A DNA stretch of 64,000 bases, taken from contig DAIPWT010000010.1 in NCBI GenBank assembly GCA_036783645.1, positions 1-64,000 on the forward strand. The letters are read 5' to 3'. Made by a program: the position numbers and the translations under genes. This document shows, piece after piece, positions 8,310 to 16,995 of the stretch. Each line of letters begins with the position of its first letter. The stretch's first letter is position 1. Below the pieces are notes generated by a model. It made no database searches. It was not told the DNA's origin and saw nothing but the letters and a program-made list of their open reading frames with translations. Source of the stretch: UBA4732 sp002404095 (GTDB lineage: Bacteria; Planctomycetota; Planctomycetia; Gemmatales; Gemmataceae).

Positions 8310-10172
8310 ATGAAACGATCTGATATACGCAATGTAGCAATCATCGCCCACGTCGATCACGGCAAGACGACGTTGGTGGACAATCTGCTCAAGCAGTCCG
8401 GCAACTTTCGCACCGGCGAACTGGAGAAATTGGAAGGCGGCCAGCACCACCTCATCATGGACTCCAACCCGCTCGAACGCGAGCGCGGCATCACCATTTT
8501 GAGCAAGAACTGCGCCATTCGCTTCCTGGCGCCGGACGGCAAAACGTATCGCATCAACCTGATCGACACGCCCGGCCACGCCGACTTCGGCGGCGAAGTC
8601 GAGCGCGTCCTCAAGATGGCCGACGGCTGTCTGCTGCTGGTCGATTCGTCCGAAGGCGTCATGCCGCAGACGCGGTTCGTGCTGCGCAAAGCGTTCGCCT
8701 GCGGCCTACGACCCATCGTGGTCGTCAACAAGATCGACCGGCCCGACGCCCGCATTAACGACGTACTCAACGGCATTTTCGACCTGTTCGTGGAGCTTGA
8801 GGCGGACGACGCCACGCTCGATTTCACCACGGTGTACGCCTCGGGACGGGCCGGAACCGCGACGACGGACATGAATATTCCGGCCACGGATCTCAAACCA
8901 ATTTATGACGCCATATTGGCTCACGTCCCCGCCCCGGACGTGGACGCAGCGGCGCCGTTGCAGATGCTCGTGGTCACGCTCGAATACAGCGATTACGTCG
9001 GCCGCATCGCCGTCGGCAAGGTGTTCGCCGGCAAGATCCGCAAGGGACAACGCCTCTCACACATGAAGCACAACGGCCAGCGCGTCGAAACCACGGTCAA
9101 GCAACTCTACGTCTTCGACCGCCTGAGCCGCATCGAAACCGATGAAGTCGCGGCCGGCGACATCTGCGCCGTGGTGGGTATCGAAGGCGTGGACATCGGC
9201 GACACGCTCGCCGACCTTGAAAACCCCGTGGCCCTGCCGCCGATCGTCGTGGACGAGCCGACGCTCGAAATGTTGTTCCGCATCAACGATTCGCCGTTCG
9301 TCGGCCAGGAAGGAACCTACGTTACGAGCCGACAGCTGCGCGAGCGACTGATGAAGGAGCTGGAATCGAACGTCGCTTTGCGCGTAACGGCCGATGAGGT
9401 GAAGCGCGACGAGTTCCACGTCGCGGGCCGCGGCCTCTTGCACCTGTCGATTCTGCTGGAAAACATGCGCCGCGAGGGCTTCGAGGTGTCGGTGGGCAAG
9501 CCGCGCGTCATCAACAAGGAAATCGACGGCGTGTTGATGGAACCGATCGAATACCTCGTCATCGAGGTGCCGCCGGGCTCGGTGGGGTCGGTGATGGAGC
9601 TGGTCGGCAACCGGCGGGCCGAGTGCGTGAAGATGAACGGCACGGGCGCCATGACGCACATCGAGTTCACGATCCCGGCGCGCGGCCTGATCGGTCTGCG
9701 CACACGGCTGATGACGGCGACGAGCGGCGAGGCCATCGTCCATCATAACTTTTACGATTATCAGCCGATGCGCGGCCATATTCCGTCACGCAGCAACGGC
9801 GTGATGATTTCGACGGATACCGGCCGGGCGACGCCGTTCGCGCTCGACAACCTTCAGGAGCGCGGTTCGTTGTTCATCGCCGGCGGCGACCAGGTGTACG
9901 AAGGGCAGGTGGTCGGCGAACACTGCCGCGACAATGACTTAGGTGTGAACGTCTGCCGCGAGAAGAAACTAACCAACATGCGCGCGTCCGGCACGGACAA
10001 GGCGGTCATCCTGAAGCCGCCGCGGTTGATGACGCTGGAGCAGGCGCTGGAGTATATCGAGGACGACGAGTTGGTTGAGGTGACGCCGAAGGCTGTGCGT
10101 CTGCGCAAGTCCTATCTCAAAGAAAACGACCGTAAGAAATTCGCCCGGCACGAGAAAGCCGTGGCGCAGTAG
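8310..10172 (+). CDS. typA: Ribosome-associated translational GTPase TypA/BipA
   Basis: 620 aa, the usual length for TypA/BipA. GTPase motifs are intact: AHVDHGKTT at residues 13-21, RERGITI, DTPGHADF, and NKIDRPDA. The downstream EF-G-like domains and the characteristic C-terminal domain (RGLIGLRTRLMTATSG, VGEHCRDNDL, NMRASGTDKAVILKPP) are present. It binds the ribosome and supports 50S assembly and stress responses. An in-frame GTG at 8244 would add 22 residues; I prefer the ATG at 8310 because the protein then starts with MKRSDIRNVAIIAHVDHGKT, the normal family N-terminus. The upstream gene is divergent, so the promoter lies in 8133-8309. The next gene, tyrA, follows after 46 bases on the same strand and may be co-transcribed. 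Confidence 0.96.
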   Translation: MKRSDIRNVAIIAHVDHGKTTLVDNLLKQSGNFRTGELEKLEGGQHHLIMDSNPLERERGITILSKNCAIRFLAPDGKTYRINLIDTPGHADFGGEVERVLKMADGCLLLVDSSEGVMPQTRFVLRKAFACGLRPIVVVNKIDRPDARINDVLNGIFDLFVELEADDATLDFTTVYASGRAGTATTDMNIPATDLKPIYDAILAHVPAPDVDAAAPLQMLVVTLEYSDYVGRIAVGKVFAGKIRKGQRLSHMKHNGQRVETTVKQLYVFDRLSRIETDEVAAGDICAVVGIEGVDIGDTLADLENPVALPPIVVDEPTLEMLFRINDSPFVGQEGTYVTSRQLRERLMKELESNVALRVTADEVKRDEFHVAGRGLLHLSILLENMRREGFEVSVGKPRVINKEIDGVLMEPIEYLVIEVPPGSVGSVMELVGNRRAECVKMNGTGAMTHIEFTIPARGLIGLRTRLMTATSGEAIVHHNFYDYQPMRGHIPSRSNGVMISTDTGRATPFALDNLQERGSLFIAGGDQVYEGQVVGEHCRDNDLGVNVCREKKLTNMRASGTDKAVILKPPRLMTLEQALEYIEDDELVEVTPKAVRLRKSYLKENDRKKFARHEKAVAQ

Positions 10173-10218
10173 GGGCAGAAGTTTCACGTTTCGCGTTCGC
10201 TTCTAATCAGCAACGCTC

Positions 10219-11061
10219 ATGCGAATCGACACCCTGGCCTTGGTCGGCGTCGGCTTAATCGGCGGTTCCGTCGGCTTGGCGGCGCGGAAGCGCGGCGTCG
10301 CCGGCCGCATCCTGGGCGTGGACAGCCGGCCGGAAGTCTTGCAACGGGCGCTCACACGCGGCGTCGTTGACCAGTCGCGGCCAAATGTAGGCTCGGCGGC
10401 GGCGGAAGCCGACGCCATCGTCTTCTGTACGCCGGTGGACGTAATCGCCGGACAAGTCATCGAGGCGACGTCGGTGTGCCGACCAGGCGCGCTGTTGACC
10501 GACGCGGGCAGCACCAAGGCGTCGATTGTGCGCGATGTGGAAGGTCGCTTGCCGCAGGGCGCGGGGTTCGTGGGCGGCCACCCCCTGGCGGGGTCGGAGA
10601 AGCAAGGGCCGGAACACGCCAACGCGGAATTATTCGAGGGCCGCGTGGTGGTGCTGACGCCAACGTCGCGCACGGATGACAAGGCGTTGTCACAGGCGAC
10701 AGCTTTATGGGAGGCGCTAGGGGCGCGGGTCCGGTTGATGGACCCGGAGGAACACGACCGCGCCATGGCGATGACGAGTCACTTGCCGCATGTGACGGCC
10801 GCGGCCTTGGCGGGCGTCTTGCCGCCGGAGTGGAGCGGTCTGACGGCCGGCGGCTTCCGCGACGCGACCCGCGTGGCGTCCGGCGGCCCGGAACTGTGGG
10901 CCGCGATCCTCCAGGCCAACGCCGACGGCGTGTTGGACGCTATGGACCAACTCGATAAACGGATGGCCGAGTTCCGACGGAGTCTAGCGTCCGGCGACCG
11001 GGACGCGCTCATCGCCCTATTGCAACAGGGGAAGCTGCTGCGGGACGGGTTGACCTGCTAA
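10219..11061 (+). CDS. tyrA: Prephenate dehydrogenase
   Basis: 280 aa, a compact single-function TyrA without chorismate mutase or ACT domains. The N-terminal Rossmann motif is LVGVGLIGGSVGLAARKRG; DAGSTKASIV and GGHPLAGSEKQGPEHA are the signature prephenate-binding motifs. It oxidises and decarboxylates prephenate (or arogenate) to give the tyrosine precursor, using NAD(P)+ in the cytoplasm. The C-terminal helical dimerisation domain (SHLPHVTAAALAG, GGFRDATRVASGGPELW) is complete. It lies 46 bases downstream of typA. A long hairpin at 11099-11157 follows and could end transcription. Confidence 0.93.
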   Translation: MRIDTLALVGVGLIGGSVGLAARKRGVAGRILGVDSRPEVLQRALTRGVVDQSRPNVGSAAAEADAIVFCTPVDVIAGQVIEATSVCRPGALLTDAGSTKASIVRDVEGRLPQGAGFVGGHPLAGSEKQGPEHANAELFEGRVVVLTPTSRTDDKALSQATALWEALGARVRLMDPEEHDRAMAMTSHLPHVTAAALAGVLPPEWSGLTAGGFRDATRVASGGPELWAAILQANADGVLDAMDQLDKRMAEFRRSLASGDRDALIALLQQGKLLRDGLTC

Positions 11062-11098
11062 CGCCCCCGAGTTTCCCTCCCCATTTGAAGGCGGAGGC

Positions 11099-11157
11099 CG
11101 TAGGGGCGGGGTTTCCCCGCCCTGTGACGCCAAGGGCGGGGAAACCCCGCCCCTACG
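11099..11157. repeat. Perfect inverted repeat, 25-bp arms
   Basis: Two 25-base arms (left CGTAGGGGCGGGGTTTCCCC...) pair perfectly around a 9-base loop. It lies between tyrA and greA, 38 bases after the tyrA stop. It has no T-tract, so it is not a classic intrinsic terminator, but it could stall or protect transcripts. Confidence 0.9.
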
Positions 11158-11313
11158 CCAATATCGAGATGGGCGCCTCATTTTCCGTCTTTACAAGACG
11201 CGCGTAGGCAGACAAGATTAAGTTGAAGTTTTGCGGTGGAAGGATGGAAGGCGGGCGACCCGGCGTCGCCCGTCAAGTGTTTTTGACGATCCTGACACAG
11301 GAAGCGAACGGCC

Positions 11314-11796
11314 ATGGCTGAAGAACGCGTGCCGATGACGAGGGAAGGCTACGAGAAATTGAAGGCCGACCTGGACCGGATGCAGTACGTCGAGATGATC
11401 GAAGTCACCAAGCGCATCGCCTCGGCCCGCGAACTCGGCGACCTCGGCGAGAACGCCGAGTACCACGCCGCGCGCGAAGACCAGGGCATGCTCCAGGCGC
11501 GCATCGACTCCCTCAACGGCAAACTCGCCCGCGCCTATATCGTCGATCGCAGCAGCCTGCCTGACGACACCGTCGTATTCGGCGCCCGCGTGCGCATCAA
11601 GAACCTGGCGTCCGGCGACGAGGAGGTTTACGAACTCGTCGGCCCCGGCCAGGAAGACTACGACAACAACAAGATCCTCACCACCAGCCCACGCGGTCAG
11701 GGCTTGCTCGGTAAGAAACTCGGAGAGATGGCCGAGGTCACGATCCCGCGCGGCACCTTTCGCTATAAGATTCTGGAAATCACTTTTCCTCAGTGA
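11314..11796 (+). CDS. greA: Transcription elongation factor GreA
   Basis: 160 aa, the standard GreA length. The N-terminal coiled coil contains ARELGDLGENAEYHAAREDQ, whose acidic tip residues reach the RNA polymerase active site and stimulate cleavage of backtracked RNA. The C-terminal FKBP-like domain is complete (VRIKNLASGDEEVYELVGPG, SPRGQGLLGKKLGEMAEVTIP). The ATG at 11314 has an AGGAAG ribosome site about 8 bases upstream. The gene stands alone between a long hairpin and an FHA protein gene on the same strand. Confidence 0.96.
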   Translation: MAEERVPMTREGYEKLKADLDRMQYVEMIEVTKRIASARELGDLGENAEYHAAREDQGMLQARIDSLNGKLARAYIVDRSSLPDDTVVFGARVRIKNLASGDEEVYELVGPGQEDYDNNKILTTSPRGQGLLGKKLGEMAEVTIPRGTFRYKILEITFPQ

Positions 11797-11939
11797 GGGT
11801 CCGGTTGAATTTTGTTAGAGGATAGCCATTCCACGGTTTTTCCTTCTCGAATAACTCTCTTTTCTGTTGACGAAACGGAGCCGTCGGGTACGATTTATGC
11901 ATAGTGGGATCGTGTAGCCCCTGGTTCGGGGTCAAAAGA

Positions 11940-12455
11940 ATGATGGACCCACGGCTCAACAGCGTTCACCTGGAAGCTCCCCGACGACAGGACTTTCGCC
12001 GCGCGCGAGAAGCCCTGTTGGACGCGCGCGGCTATCAAACGCTCGAAGCCGAGTTGGGCGACGACGATTCCGACTCTTCTCCCTCGAACACGCTGATTCA
12101 GAAATCGGTCCTTTCGGATCCCTCGAAACGTCTCCATTGCTGGCTTGCCGACGACCAATACGTTTATCCGCTGAAAGTGGGTCTTAATACCGTCGGCCGA
12201 TCGAGCGACAACGATATTGTTGTGCCGGATTGTTTCATTTCCCGCCGCCATTGTGCCATTCTCGTCCATCTTCAAAACGGCTGCGAGTTGCACGACACCG
12301 CATCGAAAAACGGCACATTTCTCAACGGCGCCAAGCTGGCACATCCTACCAAGCTGAAACCCGGCGACGTTATTCGTATTTGCGAGCGACGGTTCGTGTT
12401 CGTGACCAAGGATGACAAGCCGCGCGACTGGACCGGCATTACCGCCGCTCTTTAG
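11940..12455 (+). CDS. FHA-domain protein
   Basis: 171 aa. Residues about 60-155 form a forkhead-associated domain that binds phosphothreonine peptides: the strand motif LNTVGRSSDNDIVVPD, then FISRRHCAIL, then DTASKNGTFLNG. The conserved Gly-Arg, Ser-x-x-His and Asn-Gly residues are all present, so binding should work. The N-terminal 55 residues are charged and poorly structured. The function is likely a reader for Ser/Thr kinase signalling, which is abundant in planctomycetes; the partner kinase is not visible here. I used the ATG at 11940; a GTG at 11904 would add 12 residues. It is followed by a 275-base gap filled by nested palindromes. Confidence 0.85.
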   Translation: MMDPRLNSVHLEAPRRQDFRRAREALLDARGYQTLEAELGDDDSDSSPSNTLIQKSVLSDPSKRLHCWLADDQYVYPLKVGLNTVGRSSDNDIVVPDCFISRRHCAILVHLQNGCELHDTASKNGTFLNGAKLAHPTKLKPGDVIRICERRFVFVTKDDKPRDWTGITAAL

Positions 12456-12484
12456 AGGTCCGCTCCATAAGGAGCCAAAATTGA

Positions 12485-12679
12485 CGAGCCGCGACCGTTA
12501 CAGTACTTTCAAAAAGTACTCCTCACGCTCCGCGTGAGGAACAACGAACGCCCAGAATGTACCCCTTACGCTCCGCTCGCCGTTCCTCACGCGGAGCGTG
12601 AGGAGTACTTTTTGAAAGTACTGGTTAGGGAGCGGTTTGAAGCGGCGTGACGCCCCCGCTCCCTAACGGTCGCGGCTCG
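12485..12679. repeat. Palindrome interrupted by a 123-bp element
   Basis: The outer arms start CGAGCCGCGACCGTTA on the left and end with its exact complement on the right. Removing the 123-bp insert (12501-12623) and one GTTA copy restores a continuous hairpin of the GAGCCGCGACC family also found at 51985 and 54992. The left arm was therefore split by insertion. The whole gap 12456-12730 is explained by this structure. Confidence 0.9.
12501..12623 (+). mobile_element. 123-bp MITE-like element, copy 1
   Basis: It starts CAGTACTTTC and ends GAAAGTACTG, with perfect 42-base terminal inverted repeats that each hold an internal hairpin (CCTCACGCTCCGCGTGAGG). A 39-base core lies between. It is flanked by direct GTTA repeats at 12497-12500 and 12624-12627, the footprint expected of transposition. 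It encodes no plausible protein, so a transposase would have to act from elsewhere. Three further copies have the same length. Confidence 0.88.
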
Positions 12680-12730
12680 TAACACTCCAATTCCCCTACC
12701 CCCTTCGCTTCGTTTCGTACAAAGATTAGC

Positions 12731-14275
12731 ATGGGCACGAACTTAACCCTTCTTCAAAAAGGGCTAATCCTGATCGCCGTCCCGGCCTTATTCCAGCTGA
12801 TCTTTTTTTGCGTCCTCCTGAAAATGGAGTGGGACGAGGAGGAAATGGGACGTATGGCCGTCCACACCAAGGAAGTGATCGGCCAGACGGAGACCGCCTA
12901 CCGCTACCTTTTGGAAGCCAGCAGTTACGTCCGCCTGCTGGTCATCGTGGGGCGGGATCCTGTCCTGACCTCGACTTTCAACGACGCCCTGGGCAAGTCC
13001 GCGGGTGAATTCAAGAAACTGGAACATTTGGTTGGCGACAACCCGCCTCAGCTGGCAAAAGTGGAAGCGGCGGCGGCCGATGCCAAACGCCTGGAAAAGT
13101 GGCTCACCGAAGTAAACGGCTTGACGGCGACGGATCGGCGCGATGAGGCGACCGCGCGCATCAAAGGTCTGGCGGGCGAGAATCTGCTGGGGGTCGTGCG
13201 GAAAAAACTGGATGACTTCCACAAGGAAGAAGAACGGCTCGACGGGCTGCGCCAGCACGCGCTTAGCGGCTCATGGCGGGAGCAGAACTGGGCGATCGGC
13301 ATCGGCTTGGGACTGTCCGTGGCGCTGGCGTTGGCCGTCGCCATGCTCTTCGCGCGCGACATTGTCGGCCGGCTCGGCCAACTGACGGAGAACGTCCATC
13401 GGCTCGGCGATAAAAAAGAGCTGACTCAGCCGTTGACCGGCCGCGATGAGATCGCCCGGCTGGACGCTGTTTTCCGCGCCATGGCGCGTGCGCTACGGGA
13501 GCGCGAGCAGGAAAACGAGATGTTCATTTACAGTGTTTCCCACGACCTCCGTTCGCCCCTCGTCAACCTCCAAGGTTTTAGCGAGGAACTGAGCCTTTCC
13601 TGCCAGGATATGCGCTCCGCGCTGGCGGGCGCCGAGGAAGCCGGCGGCAGACGGGCGTTGGCGATCTTGGAAAAGGAGGTGCCCGAGGCGCTACACTTTA
13701 TCAAGTCCGCCGTGTCGCGTCTGTCGGCCATCATCGACGCCCTTTTGCGATTGTCGCGCGTGGGCCGGGTGGAATACCGGATACAACCCGTCAACGTAGC
13801 GGAAATAGTGAAGCGCGTCGTGGAGGCTCTTGACAACACGATCGAGGGGCGGAAAGCCACGGTGTTGGCAGGAGCGCTGCCGCCGGCCCTTGGCGATCCC
13901 ACGGCGGTCGAACAGATCTTCGCCAACCTGATCGCCAACGCCCTCCACTACCTCGACCCGGCCCGATCCGGGCGCGTAGAGATCGGCGCCCTGCCGCCCG
14001 GCCAGGAGGAGACGCCGGCCGGTTTGCAGACGTATTTCGTCAAGGACAACGGGTTAGGCATTCCCGAGGCGTATCAGCTGCGGGTGTTCTTGGCCTTCCA
14101 GCGGCTCCATGCGGACGTGGTTCAGGGCGAAGGCGTCGGCCTGGCCCTCGTCTATCGCATGGTGGGGCGCCTAGGTGGTAGAATCTGGCTGGAGTCCACG
14201 GCCGGAGTCGGGAGTACTTTTTTCGTGGCGCTGCCGCCGGCGCCTGCCCTGGATGAGAGGAAGACCATCCCATGA
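12731..14275 (+). CDS. Membrane sensor histidine kinase with CHASE3-like sensor and HAMP
   Basis: 514 aa. A membrane helix at about 8-31 and another at about 186-210 bracket a helical extracytoplasmic domain of CHASE3 type. A HAMP linker follows, then the dimerisation domain with the phospho-accepting His in YSVSHDLRSPLVNLQGFSEE (about residue 270), and an ATP-binding domain with N box (IFANLIANALHYL) and G box (KDNGLGIP). It should sense an outside or membrane signal and phosphorylate the regulator encoded next, whose start overlaps this stop (ATGA). The HisKA/ATPase style resembles phytochrome-like kinases paired with stand-alone receivers. Signal unknown. Confidence 0.9.
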   Translation: MGTNLTLLQKGLILIAVPALFQLIFFCVLLKMEWDEEEMGRMAVHTKEVIGQTETAYRYLLEASSYVRLLVIVGRDPVLTSTFNDALGKSAGEFKKLEHLVGDNPPQLAKVEAAAADAKRLEKWLTEVNGLTATDRRDEATARIKGLAGENLLGVVRKKLDDFHKEEERLDGLRQHALSGSWREQNWAIGIGLGLSVALALAVAMLFARDIVGRLGQLTENVHRLGDKKELTQPLTGRDEIARLDAVFRAMARALREREQENEMFIYSVSHDLRSPLVNLQGFSEELSLSCQDMRSALAGAEEAGGRRALAILEKEVPEALHFIKSAVSRLSAIIDALLRLSRVGRVEYRIQPVNVAEIVKRVVEALDNTIEGRKATVLAGALPPALGDPTAVEQIFANLIANALHYLDPARSGRVEIGALPPGQEETPAGLQTYFVKDNGLGIPEAYQLRVFLAFQRLHADVVQGEGVGLALVYRMVGRLGGRIWLESTAGVGSTFFVALPPAPALDERKTIP

Positions 14276-14736
14276 CTGCACACCCTGTTACCATCGTCCT
14301 CGCCGAGGACGACGACGGCCACGCCGCCTTGATCCAACGCAACCTGGAGCGGGCCGGCCTCGCCAACGGCTTCATCCGTTGCAAGGACGGGCAGGAAGCG
14401 CTCGACTATTTCCGCGGTGAAGGCGCCCACGCGGGCCGGGTTCTGGACCCGTCCGTCCTGCTGTTGCTCGACATCAACATGCCGCGCGTCGATGGCGTGG
14501 AAGTGCTGCGTGCGCTGAAAGCGGACCCGCGCATGTCCATGATTCCGGTCATCATGCTGACTACCACGGACGACCCGCGGGAGGTTCAGCGCTGTTACCA
14601 ACTCGGCTGTAGCGTTTACATCACCAAGCCGGTCGAATACCAGGCGTTTATCGACGCCGTCAAACGTCTGGGCTTGTTCCTGCAAGTGGTGCAGGTGCCG
14701 CGAAACGGCGGCAGTAGTCCCGCGCTGCCTATGTAA
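14272..14736 (+). CDS. Single-domain response regulator (Rcp1-like)
   Basis: 154 aa, only a receiver domain with no DNA-binding output. The acidic pocket is in VLAEDDDGH, the phospho-accepting Asp in LLLLDINMPRVDG, the conserved Thr in IMLTTTDDPREVQRCY, and the Lys in YITKPVEY. It overlaps the upstream kinase gene by four bases, so it is the probable cognate partner. Receivers of this Rcp1 type act by protein contacts or phosphorelay. The tail after residue 140 is a short Pro/Gly/Ser stretch. A hairpin follows at 14749. Confidence 0.9.
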   Translation: MTAHPVTIVLAEDDDGHAALIQRNLERAGLANGFIRCKDGQEALDYFRGEGAHAGRVLDPSVLLLLDINMPRVDGVEVLRALKADPRMSMIPVIMLTTTDDPREVQRCYQLGCSVYITKPVEYQAFIDAVKRLGLFLQVVQVPRNGGSSPALPM

Positions 14737-14748
14737 GGCGCGCGTGCG

Positions 14749-14814
14749 CGTTTAGCCGCGACCCGGAGGGGAGCGCGGGGGAAGACGCGCTTCCCTTCGG
14801 GTCGCGGCTAAACG
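14749..14814. repeat. Inverted repeat, TTAGCCGCGACCC family, copy 1
   Basis: 29-base arms starting CGTTTAGCCGCGACCC pair with two mismatches. The same family occurs at 27419, 36880 and 44741, always between co-oriented or convergent genes. It lies 13 bases after the response regulator stop. Confidence 0.85.
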
Positions 14815-14868
14815 AGGCGCTCAAATGTAGCGAATCAACGATGGCGTTCAAGAAACCGAGAACCGCAC

Positions 14869-16497
14869 ATGGCATCGGACCAACGAGCGACGGTCTTGAT
14901 CGTGGAGGACGACCTCGGCGTCGCCCATTTGGTGCGCGCCCGTCTGGAGCGCGCCGGCCACGCCGCAGAAACCGCGGGGACCGCGGAAGAAGGAATGGAG
15001 CGGGTGCGCCGCGGGGGTGTGGACCTTTTGGTCCTCGACCAACGCCTGCCGTCCGGCGTCAGCGGCCTGCAACTCTACGAGCGCGTTAAGACGGCCGGCT
15101 TCGATGTGCCCGCGATCCTGGCGACGGGTTTTAGCGACGAGGCCACCTTGCTCCAGGCGCTTCGCGCGGGCGTGCGCGATTTCGTGCCCAAGACGGCGGA
15201 CTACTTGAACTATCTCGTGCCGGCGGTGGAGAGGGTGCTTAAAGAGGTGCGCACCGAGCGCGAGTTGGCCGAGACGCGGGCCAGCGCGCGGGAAGCGTTG
15301 GGTCGCCAGCGGGAATTGGAAGCGGAGATCGCCGAGAGGAAATCAGCCGAAAAAGAGCGCGAAAAGGCGCAACAAGCGCTGCGCGACGCCGACCGGCGCA
15401 AGGACGAGTTCTTGGCGATGCTGGCCCACGAACTGCGCAACCCCCTCGCGCCGATCCGCAACGCCCTGGAAATCCTCAAGCTGTCGGAAGCGTCGCCGGT
15501 GATCCAGCGCCAGACCCACGAAATGATGGAGCGACAGGTCCAGCTCATGGTCCGCTTGGTGGACGATCTGCTGGACGTATCGCGCATCACGCGCGGCAAG
15601 ATCGAGCTTCGCAAAGAACCGATCGAGTTGGCGGCCGTCGTCGCCCGCGCCGTCGAGACGGCCCGGCCGCTGATCGAGGCCCGGAATCATGAGTTGGCCG
15701 TGGACATAGCGCCGGGGTCGCTCCTCCTGGACGGCGACGTAGTGCGCTTGGGGCAGGTGGTCGCCAACCTGCTGAACAACGCCGCCAAGTACATGGAGCC
15801 GGGCGGCCGGATTTGGCTGAAAGGCGGACGCGAGGGCGATAAGGTCGTACTTCGCCTGCGCGACGCGGGCATCGGCATCGCCCCAGAGATGTTGCCGCAG
15901 ATCTTTGACCTGTTCACTCAGGCGGACCATCCGCCGTCGTTATCGCAAGGCGGCCTGGGCATCGGCCTGACGTTGGTGCGGCGCCTGGTGGAGATGCACG
16001 GCGGCAAGGTCGAGGCGCACAGCGACGGCCTCGGCCGGGGCAGCGAATTCGTAGTCATCCTCCCGGCCTTGCCGGAAACGAATGCGACCACTCCGAAGCG
16101 CGAGAAGGACGCTGCCGGCAAGGCGGCGCCGACCCGTCGCGTTCTCGTGGTGGACGACAACGTCGATTCGGCGGACAGCATGGCCGAGTTGTTGCGCGTC
16201 TGGGGCCACGAAGTCCAGGCGGTAAACAACGGTTCGGCAGCCCTTGCGGCCGCGTCCGTATTCCGACCGGGGGTGGCGCTCCTCGACATCGATTTACCCG
16301 ACATGAGCGGATACGAACTCGCCCGCCAGTTGCGCGCGCGGGACGGATTAAGCGGGACGGCGTTCGTGGCCCTGACGGGTTACGGCCAGGACGAGGATCG
16401 CCGTCGGTCGGCCGAGGCCGGCTTCCGAGCGCATCTGGTCAAGCCGGTCGATCCCGAGGCGCTGCGCAGGTTGCTAGCGACGCTGGCGGATGGCTGA
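14869..16497 (+). CDS. Hybrid histidine kinase, receiver-HisKA-ATPase-receiver
   Basis: 542 aa with no membrane segment. Residues 1-125 are a receiver domain (LIVEDDLGVAHL; Asp about 56 in LLVLDQRLPSG). A coiled coil (about 130-175) leads to HisKA with the phospho-His in FLAMLAHELRNPLAPI (about 187), then an ATPase domain with VVANLLNNAAKYM and GGLGIGLTLVRRLVEMHGG. A second receiver closes the protein (VLVVDDNVDSADS; VALLDIDLPDMSGYELA, Asp about 471). It would receive a phosphate at its N-terminus and pass signals within a cytoplasmic phosphorelay. It follows the kinase-regulator pair at 12731-14736 on the same strand, so the three may form one pathway. The stop is at 16497. Confidence 0.92.
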   Translation: MASDQRATVLIVEDDLGVAHLVRARLERAGHAAETAGTAEEGMERVRRGGVDLLVLDQRLPSGVSGLQLYERVKTAGFDVPAILATGFSDEATLLQALRAGVRDFVPKTADYLNYLVPAVERVLKEVRTERELAETRASAREALGRQRELEAEIAERKSAEKEREKAQQALRDADRRKDEFLAMLAHELRNPLAPIRNALEILKLSEASPVIQRQTHEMMERQVQLMVRLVDDLLDVSRITRGKIELRKEPIELAAVVARAVETARPLIEARNHELAVDIAPGSLLLDGDVVRLGQVVANLLNNAAKYMEPGGRIWLKGGREGDKVVLRLRDAGIGIAPEMLPQIFDLFTQADHPPSLSQGGLGIGLTLVRRLVEMHGGKVEAHSDGLGRGSEFVVILPALPETNATTPKREKDAAGKAAPTRRVLVVDDNVDSADSMAELLRVWGHEVQAVNNGSAALAAASVFRPGVALLDIDLPDMSGYELARQLRARDGLSGTAFVALTGYGQDEDRRRSAEAGFRAHLVKPVDPEALRRLLATLADG

Positions 16498-16533
16498 TTC
16501 AGAATCGCGCTCTTCCTGGTTCCTCCTGGTCCT

Positions 16534-16665
16534 CCTGGTTCCCACGCTCTGCGTGGGAACGCAGCCCGGACGCTCTGCGTCCCGAACCCTGGAGCCGCTG
16601 AACCGAGCCGGACGCGACGCAGAGCGTCGCACCCGTGGGTTCCCACGCAGAGCGTGGGAACCAGG
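16534..16665. repeat. Composite palindrome, GTTCCCACGCTCTGCGTGGGAAC family, copy 1
   Basis: The ends CCTGGTTCCCAC and GTGGGAACCAGG are inverted repeats, each containing its own hairpin (CCCACGCTCTGCGTGGG). Inner GACGCTCTGCGTC and GACGCAGAGCGTC blocks add further pairing. A close relative lies at 33801-33925. Open frames across it are artefacts of the repeat. No target duplication is obvious. Confidence 0.85.
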
Positions 16666-16872
16666 GTTTCGACCATCTCCTGCCGGATTATCCGGCGCGG
16701 CGCCGAAGAATCCGGCGCCCCTCAATCCCGTTTACGTTTCGCCGCTTTCAATGCTCCAGACCATAAACGGTTAATAGATAGCGACTTACATTTGTTGCTG
16801 TGAACTGGAGTGCTTTGGCGCCGGACGTGCTTTAGAGGGGAACCAACACAGAAGGCGAGCCTGGTCGCGTAA

Positions 16873-16995
16873 CAGTACTTTCAAAAAGTACTCCTCACGC
16901 TCCGCGTGAGGAACGGCGAGCGGAGCGTAAGGGGTACATTCTGGGCGTTCGTTGTTCCTCACGCGGAGCGTGAGGAGTACTTTTTGAAAGTACTG
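16873..16995 (-). mobile_element. 123-bp MITE-like element, copy 2
   Basis: Same length and ends as the copy at 12501, with the core in the opposite orientation. The flanking direct repeats are GTAA (16869-16872 and 16996-16999). It lies in the long gap 16498-17213. Apart from this and the palindrome at 16534, that gap shows no gene; 17000-17213 holds only a weak hairpin around CGAAAGG...CCTTTCG downstream of the minus-strand gene at 17214. Confidence 0.88.

Noticed and set aside
12485..12679. CRISPR-like repetition near the palindromes
   Set aside because: Repeats are inverted, not regularly spaced direct repeats, and no spacers or cas genes are present.
16873..16995. Open frames reading VPHAEREEYF across the 123-bp elements
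   Set aside because: They recur wherever the element is present and come from its palindromic DNA, not from selection on protein.
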